Below the pieces are notes generated by a model, which was not told the DNA's origin, did no database searches, and saw only the letters and a program-made list of their open reading frames with translations. From the NCBI GenBank assembly GCA_002496725.1, contig DALI01000068.1, positions 1 through 54,618 on the forward strand: a stretch of DNA of 54,618 bases, written 5' to 3'. Both the position numbers and the translations under genes were made by a program. Numbering within the stretch: position 1 is the first letter of the stretch; every line of letters starts with the position of its first letter. Origin of the DNA: Euryarchaeota archaeon UBA181 (GTDB lineage: Archaea > Thermoplasmatota > Poseidoniia > Poseidoniales > Thalassarchaeaceae). This document shows, piece by piece, positions 25,687-34,981 of this stretch.

Positions 25687-27386
25687 CCTCAGTAGGAAAT
25701 CTTCAGCTTAGCTCAGATATGGCATCCTCACTTCTGCCCGAGATGATAATGCTCCTCGGACTCATTGCCATTGTGGTGATACCGAACCTCGGAGATGCAA
25801 AATTCAGAATCCCTCTGACGTCCGTTAGGGTTCCAGTTCTACTAGGTGGATCAAGATTCGACTTAACCAACGATCCAAGAATGCCAAATAGGATTTCAAA
25901 CATCACTTTCGCGATAGCCTTCATCTCTTCACTTATGTTAATTTCAGAGCCCTCAAAAGAATTAGGGGGAGTTCTGATGGCTGATGGATTCAGCAGATTA
26001 TTCTCCACTATGTTCCTTGGGGCCCTCTTGTTGGTGAGCATTGCAACTACTCACCGACTTCCTGCAAAGGTAAATGCACGTATTCCCGAGGAATCTGACT
26101 CTGAAGCTGTTTTTGACAGGAAAATTTCAGTTCTTATCAATAACAGGAGGCAAGTTGACTTCTACATACTCCTGATTATGGTTGGTCTCGGGATGAGTAT
26201 GATGGCCATGGCAACAAACTTGTTTATGCTAATTGTTTGTATCGAATTAGCCTCCCTCTCCACATATGTCCTCGTCGCTTTTCACAAGGAGGCTAGCTCA
26301 GGAGGGGAAGCAGGTGCCAAATACTTCATCGTAGGATCAGTCGCTTCAGCTATCGGAATTTATGGAATGTCCCTTCTTTACCTATGGGCCGGTAGCCTAG
26401 ATCTGGATATCTTGAGAGAAAAATGGCAATTGATGGATGGTGTGGATCCATTTGCCGCATTCGGAATTGGAATGATGCTTGTCGCGTTTGGATTCAAAGT
26501 AAGTGCTGCACCTTTCCATCTAGCTGCTCCTGATGCTTACTCAGGAGCGGCATCACAGGTCTCAGGACTACTCGCTACAGCATCTAAAGCAATGGGATTC
26601 CTGGCCTTGTTCAGGGTACTTGTGATGATCACAGTTCCCGATGGCTCCGAGGCTCTTTGGATGGTAACACTTGGAATATTTGCCATTCTGACAATGACTT
26701 GGGGAAACCTCGCGGCTTTGACAAGTGAGAATCCCAAGAGAATGTTAGCGTACTCAAGTGTCGCTCACGCTGGTTACATGCTTGCCGGCATAGCAGTAGT
26801 GGGAAGCGGAATCACTGGGACCAATGAAAGCTCGATAATCCTAACAGCTGTAACTTTCCACCTCGTGGTACTAGTCCTTTTCAAACTCGGGGCATTCCTA
26901 GTGCTTACCCTTCTTGAAACCGAGGGATCGGGGCACAAAATGGAGCATCTTCATGGTTTAGGACGTAGAGATCCACTAATTGCAGGTTCAATGTTCCTCT
27001 TCGTCCTGTCCTTGGCTGGAGTACCGCCTCTTTCCGGATTCCTCTCCAAACTTTTGATGATAAATGGAATCGTCTCTTCATCCGCTGGAACTGGTATTTC
27101 TAGCAGTGAGGATATTCTTTCATGGGCTGAATCAGTTGATCCAATGTTCTGGCTTGCCGGGGCCATAGTTCTGAACAGTGCCCTTTCTCTATTCTATTAC
27201 CTGAGAGTGGGACTTGTCATGTTCTTCGAAGAACCTGTGGTAGATAGGCCCCTCAAGACTGCCCCCTCCTTGAGGATGGCAATCTTCGTGTGTGCAATTC
27301 TAACGGTCCTATGCGGAATAGGGCCGGTAAGTGAGTGGATACTGGATCTAGTCAATGGTGCAATCGACTCACTAATGTACGAGTAA
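25683..27386 (+). CDS. nuoN: Complex I antiporter-like subunit N (NuoN/ND2)
   Basis: Third proton-pumping membrane subunit, 567 residues and last gene of the operon. Signatures: CIELASLSTYVLVAFHKE (pumping Glu), GFKVSAAPFHLAAPDAYSGA (key Lys and His), NPKRMLAYSSVAHAGYMLAG and PPLSGFLSKLLMI. It is longer than bacterial NuoN because of charged loops between the early helices (about residues 40-70 and 120-150). TTG start at 25683. No nuoE, nuoF or nuoG gene follows, so the NADH-oxidising module is missing from this operon. Confidence 0.96.
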   Translation: MTSVGNLQLSSDMASSLLPEMIMLLGLIAIVVIPNLGDAKFRIPLTSVRVPVLLGGSRFDLTNDPRMPNRISNITFAIAFISSLMLISEPSKELGGVLMADGFSRLFSTMFLGALLLVSIATTHRLPAKVNARIPEESDSEAVFDRKISVLINNRRQVDFYILLIMVGLGMSMMAMATNLFMLIVCIELASLSTYVLVAFHKEASSGGEAGAKYFIVGSVASAIGIYGMSLLYLWAGSLDLDILREKWQLMDGVDPFAAFGIGMMLVAFGFKVSAAPFHLAAPDAYSGAASQVSGLLATASKAMGFLALFRVLVMITVPDGSEALWMVTLGIFAILTMTWGNLAALTSENPKRMLAYSSVAHAGYMLAGIAVVGSGITGTNESSIILTAVTFHLVVLVLFKLGAFLVLTLLETEGSGHKMEHLHGLGRRDPLIAGSMFLFVLSLAGVPPLSGFLSKLLMINGIVSSSAGTGISSSEDILSWAESVDPMFWLAGAIVLNSALSLFYYLRVGLVMFFEEPVVDRPLKTAPSLRMAIFVCAILTVLCGIGPVSEWILDLVNGAIDSLMYE

Positions 27387-27426
27387 TAATGCTCAACTTC
27401 ACATAGGTGATTCTAGACGGGGCCTT

Positions 27427-27945
27427 GTGGCACGTAGAGAAGAGAAGGTCGACTTCGAGCGACTAGCTCAACTAGAGTCTGGAAGCGGTGACCGAATTAG
27501 AGTCCCCCTCCCAAACAGAAAGGTGAACGAGATGTTCGCAATTGCCGATGAGATACTTGGCGGTAGGAGAATCAGGGCAGTCTGTGAAGATGGACTCAGT
27601 AGAATTTCTAGAATACCTGGTAAAATGAGAAGGAGACAATGGGTCAGAGAGGGAGACCTAATCGTCATCCAACCTTGGGACTTCCAAGACGAGAAGGCCA
27701 ATGTCTGCATGAGATACACCAAGACACAGTCTCTCTACCTCTCAAGAAAGGGAGCTCTCCCTGAGATAGTGGATCTCTTTGGCCTGTCCACAGATAGATC
27801 AATTGAGGAAGACAAAGATATTCCAGAGTCACCAGTAGAAGAAGTAGTGCAACCAAGAGCTATCTCTTCCAAACAGACCGAGCAAGCTCCTAAGAGTCCC
27901 TCGTCCAATAATGATGAAGACGACATAGACTCATTCTTTGGGTGA
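27427..27945 (+). CDS. eif1A: Translation initiation factor aIF1A with acidic C-terminal tail
   Basis: OB-fold initiation factor that binds the ribosomal A site. The core of about 110 residues is typical: RVPLPNRKVNEMFAIADEIL, GRRIRAVCEDG, RIPGKMRRRQWVREGDLIVI. It is 172 residues instead of about 100-115 because of a disordered tail rich in Glu, Asp, Ser and Pro that ends in DEDDIDSFFG, reminiscent of the eukaryotic eIF1A tail. GTG start at 27427. RIO1 begins four bases downstream. Confidence 0.95.
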   Translation: MARREEKVDFERLAQLESGSGDRIRVPLPNRKVNEMFAIADEILGGRRIRAVCEDGLSRISRIPGKMRRRQWVREGDLIVIQPWDFQDEKANVCMRYTKTQSLYLSRKGALPEIVDLFGLSTDRSIEEDKDIPESPVEEVVQPRAISSKQTEQAPKSPSSNNDEDDIDSFFG

Positions 27946-27949
27946 GTAA

Positions 27950-28828
27950 ATGGATTTTGATGAGCACTGGGAAGAAGACTCAGATGCCATAATGAGGTCC
28001 CAGACAAAGCATGACTGGATGTCAGAACCAAGATTCAAGAAGATATTCAATGAAATTGAAGATGGACTACAGGGAGTAATGGGCAAAGGCCCCTTTGAAT
28101 GGGTAGATAGGAGAGTTTTCGATGCTGTCTTCGATAAATCTACACTACTGGCAGTGCACAAGCTGATGCAGAAGGGAAATATTGAGACAATAGACTACCC
28201 CATTGCAAGGGGGAAGGAGGCGCACGTGTTTCATGCTACCTCACTCAAGGGGCCCGTTGCTGTCAAGATATTCCATACCACAAATGCCGTGTTTAAGGGC
28301 TTGGCCAAGTATATCGATGGAGATCCAAGATTCAGCGGCCTCTCAGGACGCCATAGGGAACTAGTCAATATATGGGTAAAGAAGGAATTCAGGAACCTTC
28401 GTAGGTTGAGGAAACATGGAATCAGAGTCCCAATTCCTATTTCTTATCACAAGAACGTCTTGGTTATGGAACTCATTGGTACAGATGCCGCGGCCCCTAG
28501 ACTCCGTGATATTGAGGTCCAAGAAAAATTTGAGACCTTCTCAGAAATGCTAGATATGGTAGCAATCGCATGGCAAAATGCCAATCTAGTCCATGCCGAT
28601 CTTAGTGAGTACAACATTCTGTGGCATGATGACGAACCATGGTTCATCGATGTCGGTCAAGGAGTTACTGATCAGCATCCTCATTCTGAGGAGTTCTTAG
28701 TCAGGGACGTCACTAGGCTAGTTCATTGGATAAATAAACAAGGATATAATGTCGATTTAGCCGAATGTATGCTCAGAGTCCTGGAAGAACCTGTGCCCAA
28801 GTTAGAACCCCTCCCGGGCGGGGATTAA
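27950..28828 (+). CDS. rio1: RIO1-type serine protein kinase/ATPase
   Basis: Atypical kinase needed for late maturation of the small ribosomal subunit in archaea and eukaryotes. 292 residues. An N-terminal winged-helix-like segment is followed by the kinase: nucleotide loop GKEAHVFHATS, ATP-binding Lys106 (VAVKIFH), catalytic Asp217 in HADLSEYN and metal-binding Asp234 in FIDVGQG. The IWVKKEFRNLRRL insert is typical of RIO1. It lies between aIF1A and a KH-domain protein, a ribosome-assembly neighbourhood seen in other archaea. Confidence 0.96.
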   Translation: MDFDEHWEEDSDAIMRSQTKHDWMSEPRFKKIFNEIEDGLQGVMGKGPFEWVDRRVFDAVFDKSTLLAVHKLMQKGNIETIDYPIARGKEAHVFHATSLKGPVAVKIFHTTNAVFKGLAKYIDGDPRFSGLSGRHRELVNIWVKKEFRNLRRLRKHGIRVPIPISYHKNVLVMELIGTDAAAPRLRDIEVQEKFETFSEMLDMVAIAWQNANLVHADLSEYNILWHDDEPWFIDVGQGVTDQHPHSEEFLVRDVTRLVHWINKQGYNVDLAECMLRVLEEPVPKLEPLPGGD

Positions 28829-28841
28829 AGAGAGGGGCCCA

Positions 28842-29582
28842 GTGGAACGGCTCATGGAGCCTATAGCCCGTATCCCAAAAGATCGCATAGCGGTCATAAT
28901 CGGAAAGGGTGGTTCAACCAGGAAGATGATTGAGGAAGCCTGCGGGGGAAAACTGGATATCGACTCACAATCAGGCGAGATTTCAGTTGATTGGTCAGAT
29001 TCGGAAGTAGACCCCATAGTCAAAATGAAAACCCCTGATGTCATACTTGCAATAGGCAGGGGCCTCTCCCCTGCCAGAGCAATCCAACTTCTTGAAGATG
29101 AAATACATCTCCAGATGTATGATATCAGAGAGTGGGTAGGCAGACAACCCAATCAAATCAGAAGAATGAGGAGTAGGCTGATTGGCAGGAATGGACTTAT
29201 CAGGAGTAGAATTGAGGAGCTCTCTGGGACTGAGATAGCCATATATGGGTCCTCAGTAATCATAATTGGAGATGGAATGGGACTAGAAATAGCCAATCCA
29301 GCTATTGAGTCAATCCTCAGAGGCGCAGAGCATGGCAGTGTTCTCAACGGCCTTGAGAAGGATAGAAAAAGACAGCGTATACGTTCTCGGAGCCTAGAGA
29401 GCTTTGAAGAGAGGAGTCAAAACTCTTCGCCATTCGACACCCTAGTTCCAGGCCTCTCGGCCGCACGTAAAAGAAGAGAGAGGAGGCTAAAGGACTCTCA
29501 GGTTGATCCTGATGATGAAGGCTCCATAGAGGAGATGCTGGAACTAGCCGAAGATGAGAAAATCACGTATGAGGAAGAGTGA
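28842..29582 (+). CDS. KH-domain RNA-binding protein, Dim2/Pno1 (KRR1) family
   Basis: RNA-binding factor of small-subunit assembly. 246 residues with two KH domains: the first at about 5-75 with the GxxG loop in IGKGGSTRKMIEE, the second at about 100-165 with the loop in LIGRNGLIRSRIEELSG. Beyond residue 170 is a basic then acidic extension (about 75 residues) not usual for archaeal homologues. GTG at 28842 follows AGAGGGG; ATG four codons later is also possible. Archaeal Dim2 is known to bind the 3' end of 16S rRNA and to partner RIO1 and aIF2alpha. Confidence 0.9.
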   Translation: MERLMEPIARIPKDRIAVIIGKGGSTRKMIEEACGGKLDIDSQSGEISVDWSDSEVDPIVKMKTPDVILAIGRGLSPARAIQLLEDEIHLQMYDIREWVGRQPNQIRRMRSRLIGRNGLIRSRIEELSGTEIAIYGSSVIIIGDGMGLEIANPAIESILRGAEHGSVLNGLEKDRKRQRIRSRSLESFEERSQNSSPFDTLVPGLSAARKRRERRLKDSQVDPDDEGSIEEMLELAEDEKITYEEE

Positions 29583-29594
29583 ATTCTTCCGCCA

Positions 29595-30905
29595 TTGCTA
29601 AGTCATGAACCCCTTCGTAGGTATGTGAACGACACCAATCAAAGACTATACGACTATGAGAAATGGTCGATATACGCACTCACTGCCATCATGGCCCTGC
29701 TCTTTTCAGCACTATTCCTGAATATTCTGGATATTTCGAATCCACTTACCGACTTTGTGTCAAAGTACTACGTTAGTCCAATCATAAACGAATCTGGAGG
29801 GGATGCAGGATATAACTTCACCAATACGGTAACCTATGCTGTAGTTCTAGCATTATTCGTCGCCGCACTTAGTGCTTGGCTAAGGGCCCTTGAGATCGAT
29901 GCAAGTGATGTATCTATCCTAGCTCTGCTACCCTATGTTTTCTGGGCCGCTATGGGGGAGGTTGTCGAGGATGCTAATATGTTCGACTCGTCCCTGGCTC
30001 CTCTTTTCGTTAGTCCTAGTATACACTTCCAAACTGCTCTTTGGGTGATTTTAGCTGGATCGATAGGATATCATGTGAGAAATTATGATTCCAAGATAAG
30101 CGAACTCGAGAAGAACAGGATCTTAGAATTTCTTTGTATGATGGCTATATTTTCACAATTCCTAATTTTCGGGCATTCGATTTCTGTCAGCGATATTGGA
30201 AGCGACATAGATCTGAGGCCATTTGCTATAATCGGACTCTCGGCCATACTTCTACCAATCTTCTTCAGGGAATCTACATCTGAGTTTTCATACATCCAAA
30301 AGTCAGTTTACCTCGTCGGTTCAGGCGGGGTGATAGTATTCTTTGGAGCCTTGGTATCTTTCGCATCCTCTCTCCCATCCGAGGACTTAACATTCTGGCC
30401 ATTAATTATCGTTATCGGGGTCCCTCTGATGATTTGCTATATTATGTTCAATTTAGGCATAGAATCATCAAACAAACTGTCTGAAAGAGGGTTTGTTGCT
30501 GGAATCCTGCCTCAAGGTATGTCAGAAACAGATTATGAAAATTTAGTCTCGGCTGACAAGGACTTCATGGAGAGTAATAGAAAGAAGGCAGTCCTAGCAT
30601 ATCCAGTTGTTTTTCTAGCAGTATCGGGCCAAGTCATGGATGGGCTAGCCACATGGATAGGAATAGACTTCTTCGGATATGACGAAAAACACATTCTGTC
30701 AGCAAGAATAATCGAGGAGTTTGGAAATACATTCGGATTCACTATGGTGAAAGCGGGATTAGGTATGATAATCTGGTGGTTTTTCTCCGTAGCCAATTTC
30801 GAGCATAGACAACAACACCTCAGATTGCTGGTTGGTTTGATGATCTTAGTAGTCGGTATGGCGCCTGGTTTGAGGGGCGTTGGCAGACTCGTTATAGGCC
30901 AGTGA
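29595..30905 (+). CDS. DUF63 family multi-pass membrane protein
   Basis: About 436 residues with roughly ten transmembrane helices. It matches the archaeal DUF63 family, including the phrases FVSKYYVSPIINESGGDAGY near the N-terminus and the A-x-MGEVVEDANMF motif after helix 3. Function unknown. The start is uncertain: TTG at 29595 lacks a good ribosome binding site, and GTG at 29625 is an alternative. It lies in frame with the preceding KH gene, separated by one TGA codon and four sense codons. The stop overlaps the possible GTG of the next gene. Confidence 0.82.
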   Translation: MLSHEPLRRYVNDTNQRLYDYEKWSIYALTAIMALLFSALFLNILDISNPLTDFVSKYYVSPIINESGGDAGYNFTNTVTYAVVLALFVAALSAWLRALEIDASDVSILALLPYVFWAAMGEVVEDANMFDSSLAPLFVSPSIHFQTALWVILAGSIGYHVRNYDSKISELEKNRILEFLCMMAIFSQFLIFGHSISVSDIGSDIDLRPFAIIGLSAILLPIFFRESTSEFSYIQKSVYLVGSGGVIVFFGALVSFASSLPSEDLTFWPLIIVIGVPLMICYIMFNLGIESSNKLSERGFVAGILPQGMSETDYENLVSADKDFMESNRKKAVLAYPVVFLAVSGQVMDGLATWIGIDFFGYDEKHILSARIIEEFGNTFGFTMVKAGLGMIIWWFFSVANFEHRQQHLRLLVGLMILVVGMAPGLRGVGRLVIGQ

Positions 30906-32533
30906 AAACCACGATTACAAGAAAGCGGCTCCATTCAATTGAAGGCTCGCACATCATCTCGCACATGATAGTCATGGATAGGCTGCCAACAAGTGTAGTT
31001 CAATCGAGCGACGATTTCTCTTCAAGGAAGCAACACAATATTGCCCTCATCACAGAATTAAGGGAGAGGATGGAAACCGCCCAAGGAGGAGGCGGTGGGA
31101 AATATGTCGAGAGACACCAAGGAAGAGGCAAGGGCATGCCAAGAGATAGAATATCAGAGATCTGCGATCCAGGATCTCCATTCTTGGAGCTTTCCACATT
31201 AGCCGCTTACGAGATGTATGATGGTAAAGCCCATTCAGCTGGAATCATAACTGGAATCGGCGTAGTTCACGGAAAAGAATGTGTTTTTGTCGCTAATGAC
31301 GCTACAGTCAAGGGCGGCTCGTATTATCCAATGACCGTTAAGAAACATGTTAGGGCCCAAGAGATTGCCGAATGCAACAGTCTACCTTGCATATATCTCG
31401 TTGATTCAGGAGGCGCATTCCTCCCCCTACAAGATCAGGTTTTCCCTGACAAAGGACATTTTGGAAGAATATTCAGGAATCAAGCGATTCTATCGAGCAA
31501 AGGAATTCCTCAGGTCGCCGCTGTGCTCGGGTCCTGTACTGCAGGAGGTGCCTATATCCCTGCAATGAGTGACGAGTCAATAATCGTCAAAGGAAACGGA
31601 ACAATCTTCCTCGCGGGACCTCCTTTGGTGAAGGCCGCTACAGGCGAGGAAGTCAGCTCTGAGGATCTAGGGGGAGCCGATTTGCATACCAGGGAATCTG
31701 GAGTCGCTGATCATTATGCAGAGGACGAAAATGAGGCTCTACAGACCGTTAGAGACATTGTAGAGAACCTCAACGTCAATCAGAAAATAAGGCTCGACAC
31801 CAAAGAGTCAGAGGAACCACATCATGACCCGGAGGAACTTATGGGAATCATTCCGATTGACAACAGAACTCCATATGATGTGAGAGAGGTAATCTCAAGA
31901 ATTGTAGATGGAAGCAGGTTCCACGAGTTCAAGAAGAGATATGGAACTACTTTGGTTTGTGGATTCGCTAGGATTCATGGATATCCAGTTGGCATTGTCG
32001 CCAATAATGGAATACTTTTCTCTGAGTCCTCTTTGAAAGGAGCTCACTTTGTCGAACTTTGCGGCCAGAGAGGAATACCCCTGATTTTCCTTCAGAATAT
32101 CATGGGTTTCATGGTTGGAAGAGACGCAGAAGCTGGTGGAATCGCCAAAGACGGAGCTAAGCTTGTCACCGCTGTATCATGTGTACCTGTGCCCAAGTTC
32201 ACTGTGATTATCGGTGGATCTCATGGTGCAGGAAACTATGGCATGTGTGGAAGGGCCTATGATCCTCGTTTCCTATTCATGTGGCCCAATGCAAGAATTT
32301 CTGTGATGGGTGGAGAGCAGGCAGCCAGCGTACTTTCGACCGTGGGTAATGCCGATCCAGAAGCTATTAGGGAGAAGTACGAAAGAGAGAGTAACCCATA
32401 CTACTCTACTGCAAGACTGTGGGACGATGGAGTCATAGATCCTAGGGATACCAGAAATATTCTGGGGCTCTGTATTTCCTCCTCCCTGAACTCCGAACTT
32501 CCAGAGAACAGCTATGGAGTATTCAGGATGTGA
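30902..32533 (+). CDS. liuB: Acyl-CoA carboxylase carboxyltransferase, methylcrotonyl-CoA type beta subunit
   Basis: Transfers carboxyl from biotin to an acyl-CoA. 543 residues with two crotonase-like halves. The sequence favours 3-methylcrotonyl-CoA carboxylase over propionyl-CoA carboxylase: GSCTAGGAYIPAMSDES, FLAGPPLVKAATGEEVSSEDLGGADLH, and FLQNIMGFMVGRDAEAGG. A context of enoyl-CoA hydratase and biotin carboxylase supports leucine degradation. GTG at 30902 overlaps the DUF63 stop, but ATG at 30965 or 30974 would better fit the family N-terminus. Geranyl-CoA carboxylase is a less likely alternative. Confidence 0.93.
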   Translation: MKTTITRKRLHSIEGSHIISHMIVMDRLPTSVVQSSDDFSSRKQHNIALITELRERMETAQGGGGGKYVERHQGRGKGMPRDRISEICDPGSPFLELSTLAAYEMYDGKAHSAGIITGIGVVHGKECVFVANDATVKGGSYYPMTVKKHVRAQEIAECNSLPCIYLVDSGGAFLPLQDQVFPDKGHFGRIFRNQAILSSKGIPQVAAVLGSCTAGGAYIPAMSDESIIVKGNGTIFLAGPPLVKAATGEEVSSEDLGGADLHTRESGVADHYAEDENEALQTVRDIVENLNVNQKIRLDTKESEEPHHDPEELMGIIPIDNRTPYDVREVISRIVDGSRFHEFKKRYGTTLVCGFARIHGYPVGIVANNGILFSESSLKGAHFVELCGQRGIPLIFLQNIMGFMVGRDAEAGGIAKDGAKLVTAVSCVPVPKFTVIIGGSHGAGNYGMCGRAYDPRFLFMWPNARISVMGGEQAASVLSTVGNADPEAIREKYERESNPYYSTARLWDDGVIDPRDTRNILGLCISSSLNSELPENSYGVFRM

Positions 32534-32537
32534 AAAT

Positions 32538-33401
32538 ATGCAAATTTCAATGAATGATCAAGCCCCTATCTCGGAACTCTGTCACCTGAAAATCCAAGAT
32601 AGTATAGCCCGAATCACACTTTCACGCAGTGATGTGTTCAACGCTCTCAACGTACAGCTTATCAGTGAACTTGTAGATATTCTCAAATGGACTTCTGAAA
32701 GATCAGTTGGAATGAACAACACACTCAATGATAAGAATGGGTCGCCCTTTCTCAGATTGTTAGTCATCGAATCAGAAGGAAAGCACTTCTGTGCCGGAGC
32801 AGATGTCAATATGATGAGAGATGCTGGAGCGGCGAGCCCAGAAGAAAATAGACGCGACTCCTTGAGGCTAGATGCTCTATTCCACTCACTATGGTCACAT
32901 CCTTGCTTCACCATAGGTTGTGTGCAAGGGGTTGCTCTGGGAGGGGGGGCTGGAATCTTATCGTGTATCGATCACGTGATTGCAGAACCAAGGACCAGAA
33001 TAGCTCTCTCGGAAGGTAAGCTTGGGATTCTTCCTGCTGTAATCGGGCCCTATGTATATCGTAAGATCGGAAGCGCTCAGTTCAGAAGACTCTCAATGCT
33101 CGCTAGTAGAGTAGATGCCGAAGAGGCGCTGAGGATAGGATGGATTAATGACATCGTCGATAAAGAGGAAGATTTCGGAGAAGCCATCTCTAAAGTGATC
33201 CAGAGCGTTCTTACAACCGGTCCAATGGCCGTTTACGAATCAAAGAAACTGACTCTAGAATTCGATAGATGGACGGGCACAGATGAGGAACTCAGAATCT
33301 GGACAATGGAAAAGACCAGTGAGATGAGGGGCTCTGATGAGGGTCAAGAGGGATTGTCGGCATTCCTAGACAGAAGGGCTCCTGAGTGGTCCCCCGAATA
33401 A
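32538..33401 (+). CDS. liuC: Enoyl-CoA hydratase/isomerase, probable methylglutaconyl-CoA hydratase
   Basis: Crotonase-fold enzyme of about 287 residues. Oxyanion-hole segments are seen in CAGADVNMM and in QGVALGGGAG. The ALSEGKLGILPAVIGPYV segment resembles methylglutaconyl-CoA hydratases. It sits between the two carboxylase genes, the usual place of liuC in leucine degradation: it would hydrate the 3-methylglutaconyl-CoA made by the carboxylase to HMG-CoA. ATG at 32538 follows AGGATGTGAAAAT and is preferred to the ATG at 32514, which overlaps the upstream gene by 20 bases. Confidence 0.88.
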   Translation: MQISMNDQAPISELCHLKIQDSIARITLSRSDVFNALNVQLISELVDILKWTSERSVGMNNTLNDKNGSPFLRLLVIESEGKHFCAGADVNMMRDAGAASPEENRRDSLRLDALFHSLWSHPCFTIGCVQGVALGGGAGILSCIDHVIAEPRTRIALSEGKLGILPAVIGPYVYRKIGSAQFRRLSMLASRVDAEEALRIGWINDIVDKEEDFGEAISKVIQSVLTTGPMAVYESKKLTLEFDRWTGTDEELRIWTMEKTSEMRGSDEGQEGLSAFLDRRAPEWSPE

Positions 33402-33419
33402 ATTTAGAGAGGCATTACA

Positions 33420-34973
33420 ATGATACCTGAATGGATGAAAGGTGCATCCACCCCCTTCTCTTCTGTATTAGTTGCAAATAGGGGAGAGATAGCTGTCAGG
33501 ATAATCAAGGCTGTCCAAGAAGCAGGACTTCGAGCAATCGCAGTATATTCTAATCCTGACAAGGGTGCACTTCACACTGAACTTGCCGATCATACTATTC
33601 ATCTCCCTGGAGATAGTCTTTCTGAGAACTACCTTAACTCAGATGCCATTATTCAGGCTGCGAAACTCTCCGGTGCTCAGGCAATCCATCCAGGATATGG
33701 ATTTCTTTCTGAGAGGGCAGATTTTGCTCGTGCTGTAGAGAGAGCGGGGATAATCTGGATAGGCCCTTCCCCAGAAGCCATAGAAACAATGGGGGACAAG
33801 ATTTCCGCACGTTCGCGAATGATTGAATCCGGAGTTCCTGTAATACCTGGGGACGAGATAGCAATTCCTGATGATAGCGATCATCTCGGAATATTGGCTT
33901 CAGTAGCCGCTAGAGTGGGGTACCCTCTCCTCTTGAAAGCCAGTGCTGGCGGAGGGGGGAAAGGAATGAGGATTGTCAGAGAGCCAAAGATGCTCAGAAC
34001 AGAGTATGAGGCCGCGGCCCGCGAAGCTTCAGCTGCATTCGGAGACGGAACGGTCTATGTCGAGAGGCTACTCACAGGTGCAAGGCATATCGAGATACAG
34101 ATATTGGCTGATAAGCTGGGTAATTGCATCCATCTAAACGAAAGGGATTGCTCTCTTCAGAGAAGGCATCAGAAGGTCATTGAGGAGGCTCCCTCTTCTG
34201 TGGTCTCAGAAGATCTCAGAAGATCAATGGGCGAATCAGCGGTATTGGCGGCCAAGTCCGTGAACTATGTAGGAGCCGGTACCGTAGAACTACTTCTTTC
34301 CGCCAACGGGGAGTTTTATTTCCTAGAGATGAATACAAGATTGCAGGTAGAACATCCGATTACGGAGATGATTACTGGAATAGACCTAGTCCAGAAACAA
34401 TTAGAGATAGCATCAGGCCTCCCTATAGGAATTCGACAAGAATCAATCGGAATCTCTGGTCATTCAATCGAAGCTAGAATTTATGCTGAAGATGCAAAAA
34501 GAGGTTTTCTTCCCTCTATTGGAAAGCTAGCTGTGTGGAGACCTCCTTCTGGACCGGGCATAAGATTTGACTCTGGTGTAAAGGAGGGTGATGAGGTAAC
34601 GGTGAACTTTGATCCAATGCTGGCTAAGTTGATAGTTCACGCACCTAGTAGAATGGCCGCTATTAGAAGGATGGACCTAGCACTCTCTTCCTTCATCGCC
34701 CTAGGGGTAACGACGAATATTGGATTTCTAAGAAACGCGCTCACTCATCCAGCATTTACTTCTGGAAGCATTACAACTGATTTTCTTGATAATACTCCGA
34801 TATCAGAGTTTCACAGTGAAGGATCCGAGCCATCAGTCCTAGTAGCAATTGCTGCCGCATCTAAGAGGCTAGGGGTAGACAGGTCAGGAGGGGGGTTGTC
34901 ACAGGGTTTCACAGATGATCACACAGGGCATGCAGGAGATCCCTTCCAAACACTGTCTAGGAGTTTCCCATAG
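33420..34973 (+). CDS. liuD: Biotin carboxylase subunit of the acyl-CoA carboxylase (without carrier domain)
   Basis: ATP-dependent carboxylation of biotin. 517 residues. N-terminal LVANRGEIAVRIIKA, HPGYGFLSERADFA, the Gly-rich ATP-grasp loop SAGGGGKGMRIV, ERDCSLQRRHQKVIEEAPS, and the EMNTRLQVEHPITEMI catalytic segment are intact. After the biotin carboxylase core (about 455 residues) only a short extension of about 60 residues follows. The biotinyl domain fused to this subunit in bacterial methylcrotonyl-CoA carboxylase is encoded by the next gene, eight bases downstream. The substrate is set by the beta subunit two genes upstream. Confidence 0.95.
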   Translation: MIPEWMKGASTPFSSVLVANRGEIAVRIIKAVQEAGLRAIAVYSNPDKGALHTELADHTIHLPGDSLSENYLNSDAIIQAAKLSGAQAIHPGYGFLSERADFARAVERAGIIWIGPSPEAIETMGDKISARSRMIESGVPVIPGDEIAIPDDSDHLGILASVAARVGYPLLLKASAGGGGKGMRIVREPKMLRTEYEAAAREASAAFGDGTVYVERLLTGARHIEIQILADKLGNCIHLNERDCSLQRRHQKVIEEAPSSVVSEDLRRSMGESAVLAAKSVNYVGAGTVELLLSANGEFYFLEMNTRLQVEHPITEMITGIDLVQKQLEIASGLPIGIRQESIGISGHSIEARIYAEDAKRGFLPSIGKLAVWRPPSGPGIRFDSGVKEGDEVTVNFDPMLAKLIVHAPSRMAAIRRMDLALSSFIALGVTTNIGFLRNALTHPAFTSGSITTDFLDNTPISEFHSEGSEPSVLVAIAAASKRLGVDRSGGGLSQGFTDDHTGHAGDPFQTLSRSFP

Positions 34974-34981
34974 GTGATTTC

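Noticed and set aside
29580..29597. KH protein fused to DUF63 protein by stop read-through
   Set aside because: They share a frame and only one TGA separates them, but both families are known as separate proteins and no recoding signal is visible.
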